Assembly: GCA_958296045.1 (NCBI GenBank)
Contig: CATQHT010000003.1
Location: forward strand, 2,192,501-2,256,500
Reading direction: 5' to 3'
Source: Rhodothermales bacterium
Lineage (GTDB): Bacteria > Bacteroidota > Rhodothermia > Rhodothermales > Bin80
Length of the DNA stretch: 64,000 nt
Below, piece by piece: positions 59,604 through 64,000 of this stretch. Below the pieces are notes generated by a model. The model was not told the DNA's origin. It was given only the letters and a program-made list of their open reading frames with translations, and did not search any database. Numbering within the stretch: position 1 is the stretch's first letter; each line of letters starts with the position of its first letter. A program made the position numbers and the translations under genes.

Positions 59604-60205
59604 CACAGGACCCCCTTCAGTCCACCGAACAGCGGTGAGAGGTCCTTGCTGTGTTCTGGGTTGCACGGTTCCGGATCGCCGTATGATGCTCAGGGACACG
59701 TGAGAAAGGCGCTTACGACGGTCTCAGCCCGGACACCCTGGTACGCCTCCAGCACAGGCGTGAGCGCACCGAGGGCCTGTACGATGGCTACAGAGACCGC
59801 ACGAAAGCGATCCCGCGAGGAAACGGTATCGACCAAACGGGGCAGCCTACGGACACCCGCCCGCCCCGTTGCCTTCAGCCAGCCGGAAACCAACGGCACG
59901 CCTATGGTGGGGGTGACGGCCGCCCTAAACAGGCTCCAGCAGCACTACCACAGCGGATGACTGGAAGCCTCCAAACAACGCCAATCAAACAAGGAAATAC
60001 CTGAATCATATGTCTCCCATGCAGCAGTATCTTTACCCCGAACGAACGAGGTACAGACCCCTGAACGCCTACGAAATCGGACAGACTCCCCGGCTTCGCA
60101 GCTCGCTGCTCCGCCGGGGAGTCTCCTCCTCCCGAAACGCAATTCTAATTGTCGCTGGTCTCAATTCTAATTGTCGCTGGTCTCAATTCTAGTTGTCGTT
60201 GGACA
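59604..60205 (+). other. Conserved non-coding tail of the IS21 element
   Basis: About 600 bp nearly identical to 19429-20003 in the deleted copy. Reading frames are not conserved between the copies (frameshifts and stops differ), so it is not evidently coding. Near the end, gactccccggcttcgca...gctccgccggggagtc forms a strong hairpin (about 60084-60124), then the terminal repeats follow. Confidence 0.55.
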
Positions 60206-61570
60206 ATCCTTCCTCGGTTACGGAACAGCGAACGATGTCACTAGTGCTAAATCCCGATTTCAGCGAGGAGACATTCTGTTTGGAAAGGTTCGACCACACT
60301 TCCGCAAGGTAGCCAGAGCTTCATTTGACGGTGTTTGCTCCACGGACATCTGGGTTGTAAGATCCTCACGTAAGGTAGACACGGGTTTTCTGTACTATCT
60401 AATGGCCTCACAGGAATTCGTTGATGCGGCTACTCAAGGGGCCGAGGGTACGCGGATGCCTCGTGCTAAGTGGGAATTCGTATCCCAGTTAAGGGTATTA
60501 CTTCCACCGCTCTCTGAACAACGAAAAGCAGCTGATATTCTGGGAGCGCTGGACGACAAGATCAACCTGAATCGTCGGATGAATAAAACGCTGGAGGCGA
60601 TGGCGCGAGCGCTGTTCAAATCCTGGTTCGTCGATTTCGATCCGGTCCGAGCCAAAATGGAGGGCCGGGACACAGGCTTACCGCAAGATATCACCGACCT
60701 GTTCCCCGACCAGCTTATTGACTCGGACATTGGTGAGATTCCACAAGGCTGGAAGGTGGTCTCGCTTGACTCAATCGCTCGATTCCACAACGGGCTCGCC
60801 CTTCAGAGACTCCATCCCGCCCAGAACGAAGCACAATTGCCTGTGGTCACGATCGCCCAGCTACGGGCTGGAGAGGCAAACAGCGGAGAGTGGGCGAGCG
60901 CCACGATTAAGCCCGAATCCGTCATTGAGGACGGAGATGTCGTCTTCTCTTGGTCTGGGGGCCTCTTGATCAAGATGTGGTGCGGCGGGCGAGCCGCCTT
61001 GAACCAGCATCTCTTCAGGGTCACGTCATCGAGATATCCCAAGTGGTTCTACCTGCATACCCTGTTGTTTCATTTTTCGAAGTTTCGGCGGATTGCTCAG
61101 GATAAAGCCACCACGATGGGACCTATCAGACGGCACCACCTGACGGAAGCCCTGTGCGTTGTGCCTCCCGACGGCGTGATCGCGGGACTTTGCGATACGT
61201 TCGGATTCATACTGGAGCGGCACGTTACTAATGAACTTGTGGGCCGCACCCTTGCCGCTCTTCGCGACACGCTACTCGCTAAGCTCATTTCGGGTGAAAT
61301 CCGCGTACGGGACGCCGCGAGGGTTTTGGAGTCCACTACATGAGCCTCTTGCAAAAAACCCGAAAAACGGCAAGTACTCCCTCCGCAGGCGCGGGAGAAG
61401 AGGTGGCGCCTCGGTCGTGGGTATCGTAATGATGTTCACCAGAATCGTTGACTAACGCGGTGAGGTTGACCTCAAAAAGACAGATTTCGGGCCTTAGCGA
61501 TGACAATTACGCATACCTTTCCCACTACACGGGGCACTACAACCGCAATTCTGTGCGCCGGTGAACCCAG

Positions 61571-62165
61571 TTAGCACACAAGGCGCGCCATTTGGTCGAT
61601 CGTCAACGCGAGTATGCCGAACCCAAGATGACATAGCACCTTCGCATGACCACGTACGCGAATATGGCGACCGCCATATTCGTCCTTGAGACGACCAAAG
61701 ACGTGCTCGACAGCCGAACGCTCGTGGTAGCGTACGCGCTCTGGTGGTACCCATCCGGCCGCACGCTGCGCCTTCGCCTCACGCTTTTTCGCCGCCTTAC
61801 GTGCGCGTGTACGCGGGTTCGCATCAATGATCGGCACATGCCCAAGACGCTCGCTGTGAAGGCGTATCTCCTTCGCATCATAGGCGCTATCCATCACATC
61901 ATACAAAGTCGTGACCCGCTCCGCAGACTTCGTAGCTAAGGGAATGGCCACCTGACTATCATGCACCGACGCAGATGTTACCAGGTAGCTGATTGGTACG
62001 CCCCCGTCGGCCACATCCGCGTGCAGCTTATAGTCGTTCCAGCTGTGCCGGTAACCCTTAGCATTGCGCTTAGCGCCTCGGTTACACTCCCCGGGTGCGT
62101 AATCCGACGAATTCGTGCACCCATTCCGATCCAAGCTGGACGGGTAATCCGAGGCAAGCTGGACA
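61571..62165 (-). pseudogene. IS5-type transposase remnant
   Basis: The C-terminal part of a DDE transposase: DYPSSLDRNGCTNSSDYAPG, RHSWNDYKLHADVADGG, VMDSAYDAKEIRLH (catalytic Asp), and RYHERSAVEHVFGRLKDEYG (Glu region) with CHLGFGILALTIDQ. The N-terminal part is missing, replaced at 62166 by a group II intron 5' fragment. The element end probably lies near 61345 (gagcctcttgcaaaa), immediately after hsdS, where hsdR would be expected. Confidence 0.7.
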
Positions 62166-62269
62166 CCCGCGCGGGTACCAACGCACGGCTCGAGGAGATG
62201 CGTGGATGGTTAATCCTTCACATCGGGAGACTTTCACTCCCTGTACTGGCACCAGTTAGCCTGGCGCAC
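62166..62269 (-). mobile_element. Outer group II intron A, 5' fragment
   Basis: Starts GTGCGCCAGGCTAACTGG at 62269 and follows the first ~104 bases of intron B (53284 downward), including ccatc and ctcgagccgtgcg. It sits exactly at the tnpB exon boundary (ggtaagtgg). The rest of intron A is found at 53447-53540 and 50434-50840. Confidence 0.85.
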
Positions 62270-62353
62270 CCACTTACCGTTTACGAACATCCGCCGCAGG
62301 CGGGCATAGCCCGCCTTCTTTGTATAGCAGCGGTATGTCTGGCTCAGGAGCAA
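62270..62353 (-). pseudogene. tnpB: tnpB 5' exon (copy 2)
   Basis: Encodes QTYRCYTKKAGYARLRRMFV and NGKW, matching copy 1 (31.44-31.5 kb). The remainder of the gene is 11.8 kb away at 50433. Confidence 0.85.
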
Positions 62354-62355
62354 GG

Positions 62356-62550
62356 CTACGGGCGCTCTCGTGAGTCGGCTTTCAGGCGTGCCGTCTGGGC
62401 AGCCCGGATCCGCTTCGAGTACGCAATGAGGGCCTCATCGACAACGGCTCGGCGCACGACGTCCGTGTACGGCACCACTTCGCGCCGGGCAAGACCGAAA
62501 GCAGCGTAAAGGGAGCTACGTGAATCGCAAAGAAGGACTATTTCCGACAT
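62356..62550 (-). CDS. Small RHH-like protein of the tnpB element (copy 2)
   Basis: 64 aa homologue of the frame at 31515-31709, with SLYAAFGLARREVVPYTD, VVRRAVVDEALIAYSK. Open in both copies, while tnpB itself is broken in both. Possible DNA-binding regulator of the element; function unknown. Confidence 0.5.
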   Translation of the reverse strand: MSEIVLLCDSRSSLYAAFGLARREVVPYTDVVRRAVVDEALIAYSKRIRAAQTARLKADSRERP

Positions 62551-62667
62551 TCAGGCAGGCGGGAGCGGTTATCGACGTGCATAGCATCTGCGCAGTTACG
62601 GAGCCGATGGTTCCGGTCAGGCTAAGTTAATATTTCGCCAGCCCTTAGCCTGTCGGGCGGCGCACCC

Positions 62668-63516
62668 TTAGAGCAGGCCAGCGGATTCGGCCGCTTGGCG
62701 CAGGATTCGCCTTTGGGTTGCCGTCAGCGATTCGGGGATGGTGATTTTGACGGGCGCGACCATATCGCCGCCAGCAGCGCCTTTGTTGGGTACCCTGAGT
62801 GTGGTGCCGGGCTGCATGCCTGCAGGGATCCGCACGGTGATGGGCTTCCCGCTGGGGTGTGCCACCTGGCAGCTGCCTCCCAGCACTGCCTTTATGACGG
62901 GGACCTTGAGCGGGACCTTAAGGATCAGGTCATTGCCGTCCATGCGGAATGCTTTGTGCGTAGCTACTTCGAAGGTGACCTGGAGGGGTGGTCCGTTGAC
63001 GTCCCGTATTCGTATCGAATACCCGGACTTAACGCCTTCGGGCAGTGTGACGCGTACGGGTCCTTCGCGAGGTACCGGAATGGTGACGGGTCCGCCTCTG
63101 AAGGCTCGCTGGAACGGGAGCGTGAGTCTGATGCGTCGCATGGTGGCCGGATCGCCAAAGAGCCAGCTCAGCCACCAGCTGCCTCGGCTGGCGGGACGCT
63201 CCTTCTTGGTTTGCCGCTCGTAGGTGCCATCTGGACGCTGCCTGTAGCGTGTGCCGCGCGGTGTGGTGGTCTGACGGGACGCCTGATCCGCTAGACGCAG
63301 TTTGCGGTCGTAGGCCAGCCGCTTATCCGCGTCCCCGAGGACGCTGTACGCTTCCTGGACGCGCTTGAACTGTTCTTCGGCAAGCGCATTGCCCGGGTTA
63401 CGGTCCGGGTGGTAGCGCTTGGCGAGCTTTCTGAAGGCGCGCTTGATGTTCGTCCCTGAAGCGCTGGGTTGCACGCCCAGCACCCGGTAGTAATTCTTTA
63501 CTGCTGCGCTCGGCAC
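62668..63516 (-). CDS. DnaJ-class co-chaperone, CbpA-like
   Basis: 282 aa. J domain at residues about 7-72 with the HPD motif in AKRYHPDRNPG, stimulating Hsp70 ATPase. A linker follows, then the two-part C-terminal substrate-binding region (VTIPVPREGPVRVTLPEGVK, CQVAHPSGKPITVRIP). The Cys-rich zinc domain of true DnaJ is absent, as in CbpA. The next gene on this strand lies upstream at 63693. Confidence 0.9.
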   Translation of the reverse strand: MPSAAVKNYYRVLGVQPSASGTNIKRAFRKLAKRYHPDRNPGNALAEEQFKRVQEAYSVLGDADKRLAYDRKLRLADQASRQTTTPRGTRYRQRPDGTYERQTKKERPASRGSWWLSWLFGDPATMRRIRLTLPFQRAFRGGPVTIPVPREGPVRVTLPEGVKSGYSIRIRDVNGPPLQVTFEVATHKAFRMDGNDLILKVPLKVPVIKAVLGGSCQVAHPSGKPITVRIPAGMQPGTTLRVPNKGAAGGDMVAPVKITIPESLTATQRRILRQAAESAGLL

Positions 63517-63692
63517 CGTGTGCTTCGTTCCGTGATGATGCAGATTTTACGAATTTCCTGGCTGCCTTGATGCGAACGGCGCCAAAATGCAGGCGAATCG
63601 TTGTGTCCAGCACGCAGCGCCGTATGCTTGGCGCGGCTTTGAGTCCCATAAAGGCGCTGGTCTGGTCCGCATGATGCCGCTCTGGGTGGTTT
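63517..63692. other. Short intergenic gap
   Basis: About 175 bp between the methyltransferase stop and the DnaJ-like gene start on the minus strand. No terminator or small gene is evident. Confidence 0.4.
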
Positions 63693-64000
63693 CTATACCT
63701 TTAGTGCCAGCGTGAGCCCGTCTCCGATGGGCACCATGCTCAAATGTATGCGCCGGTCGGTGTGCAGCTTCGCGTTAAGTCGCTGGATGGCGGCTGTAGC
63801 GGTGCTGTCAGAAGGCGGACCCGCCACCGCTCCCTGGCGCAGCACGTTGTCAATCATGACCAGGCCTCCGGGCCGTAGAAGGCGCAATATCAGTTCGTAA
63901 TACGTGTCGTACGCCTCTTTGTCCGCGTCAATGAAGGCCAAGTCTACCGTGCCTTGCTGCCCGTCATCTAAAAGCCGCTGGAGGGTGATGGCGGCTGGTG
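63693..64000 (-). CDS. O-methyltransferase, CCoAOMT-like, C-terminal part
   Basis: Partial: the frame runs off the right edge of the window. Visible motifs are VDLAFIDADKEAYDTYYE and GGLVMIDNVLRQGAV, then the C-terminal LSMVPIGDGLTLALK, all typical of the SAM- and metal-dependent caffeoyl-CoA-type O-methyltransferase family in bacteria. Substrate unknown. Confidence 0.9.
   Translation of the reverse strand, partial: PAAITLQRLLDDGQQGTVDLAFIDADKEAYDTYYELILRLLRPGGLVMIDNVLRQGAVAGPPSDSTATAAIQRLNAKLHTDRRIHLSMVPIGDGLTLALKV

Larger units (their letters stand above)
56548..60205 (+). mobile_element. IS21-family element in hsdS
   Basis: 3,658 bp, ends TGTTCAGCGACAATTAGAA / TTCTAGTTGTCGTTGGACA, with 7-bp duplications ATCCTTC at 56541-56547 and 60206-60212. 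It carries istA, istB and an unusually long 1.26-kb 3' tail. Both ends contain further internal copies of the terminal repeat (gcgacaactagaattg). A deleted copy lies at 16228-20003. Confidence 0.93.
56074..61343 (+). pseudogene. hsdS: MNT nucleotidyltransferase - HsdS fusion frame, split by IS21
   Basis: Joining 56074-56547 to 60213-61343 (removing the IS and one 7-bp duplication) gives 534 codons without a stop. Residues 1-110 are an MNT domain (AWVYGSRAKWTSCPKSDLDLV, the GSx10DxD metal site). HsdS follows directly: NWTTFGKCSVL, PHIGLEHIGKGTLSF|LGYGTANDVTSAKSRF, GDILFGKVRPHFRKV, the first conserved helix LLPPLSEQRKAADILGALDD, then the second target-recognition domain from DIGEIPQGWKVVSLD. 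No ATG, GTG or TTG sits at the expected HsdS start; a GTG at 56369 is possible. The IS now destroys the specificity subunit. Confidence 0.85.
49212..62644 (-). mobile_element. tnpB element, copy 2, expanded to 13.4 kb by nested insertions
   Basis: Left end GGGCTGGCGAAAAATTAAC at 49212 and the inverse of GGGCTGGCGAAATATTAAC ending at 62644, flanked by the 3-bp duplication TTA (49209-49211, 62645-62647). Outside it are the MBL gene and dnaJ. Inside lie the 3' part of tnpB, three nested group II introns, a type I restriction locus with its own IS21, an IS5 remnant, the 5' end of the outer intron, the 5' end of tnpB and the RHH-like gene, in that order. Confidence 0.8.

Overview
The window is a slice of a GC-rich bacterial chromosome, most probably from the Bacteroidota/Rhodothermota side of the tree. 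The evidence is a PorX-type response regulator with a PglZ domain, a TonB-dependent receptor under a TPP riboswitch, a Rho factor with a long disordered N-terminal insert, and few Shine-Dalgarno sequences. The phylum call is inference from gene content; no taxonomic search was possible.

Backbone genes, left to right: the end of an rRNA operon (23S 3' part, 5S), TPP riboswitch and outer-membrane receptor, purL, trxA-trxB, proline dehydrogenase, a broken HAD phosphatase gene, rho, porX-folC (one minus-strand unit), ferritin, a secreted metallo-beta-lactamase-fold protein, a CbpA-like DnaJ protein and a partial O-methyltransferase.

Between them lie accessory blocks, each a conflict/defence locus mixed with mobile elements. 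(1) 8.2-11.3 kb: a C5-cytosine methyltransferase-like protein whose catalytic Cys is Val, overlapping a MORC-like GHKL ATPase with a C-terminal PD-(D/E)XK nuclease. (2) 22.9-25.5 kb: a TIR-SLOG protein followed by a broken ThsB-like TIR gene, a Thoeris-like pair. (3) 35.4-27.5 kb (minus): an Eco57I-type adenine methyltransferase coupled to a PD-(D/E)XK nuclease gene that a tnpB element has split; the two halves rejoin in frame. (4) 54.1-61.3 kb: hsdM, HEPN, and a fused MNT-HsdS frame split by an IS21 element with a 7-bp target duplication; no hsdR is present.

Mobile DNA dominates: IS110, several IS21 elements (one inside another), IS256 with a second catalytically dead transposase-like gene, an IS4/Tn5-type transposase fused to a DruA-like (DUF4338) domain, IS1634, IS1182 and IS5 remnants, two copies of a tnpB element with terminal inverted repeats and 3-bp target duplications, and many group II introns. 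The outstanding structure is at 49.2-62.6 kb. One tnpB element holds a group II intron, which holds a second ORF-less group II intron, which holds a third, RT-bearing intron. The 5' end of the outermost intron and the 5' exon of tnpB lie about 9 kb away, beyond the type I restriction locus, so the whole 13.4-kb island sits between the two ends of one element. Many insertion boundaries were fixed by rejoining the interrupted host gene and checking that frame and sequence are restored.
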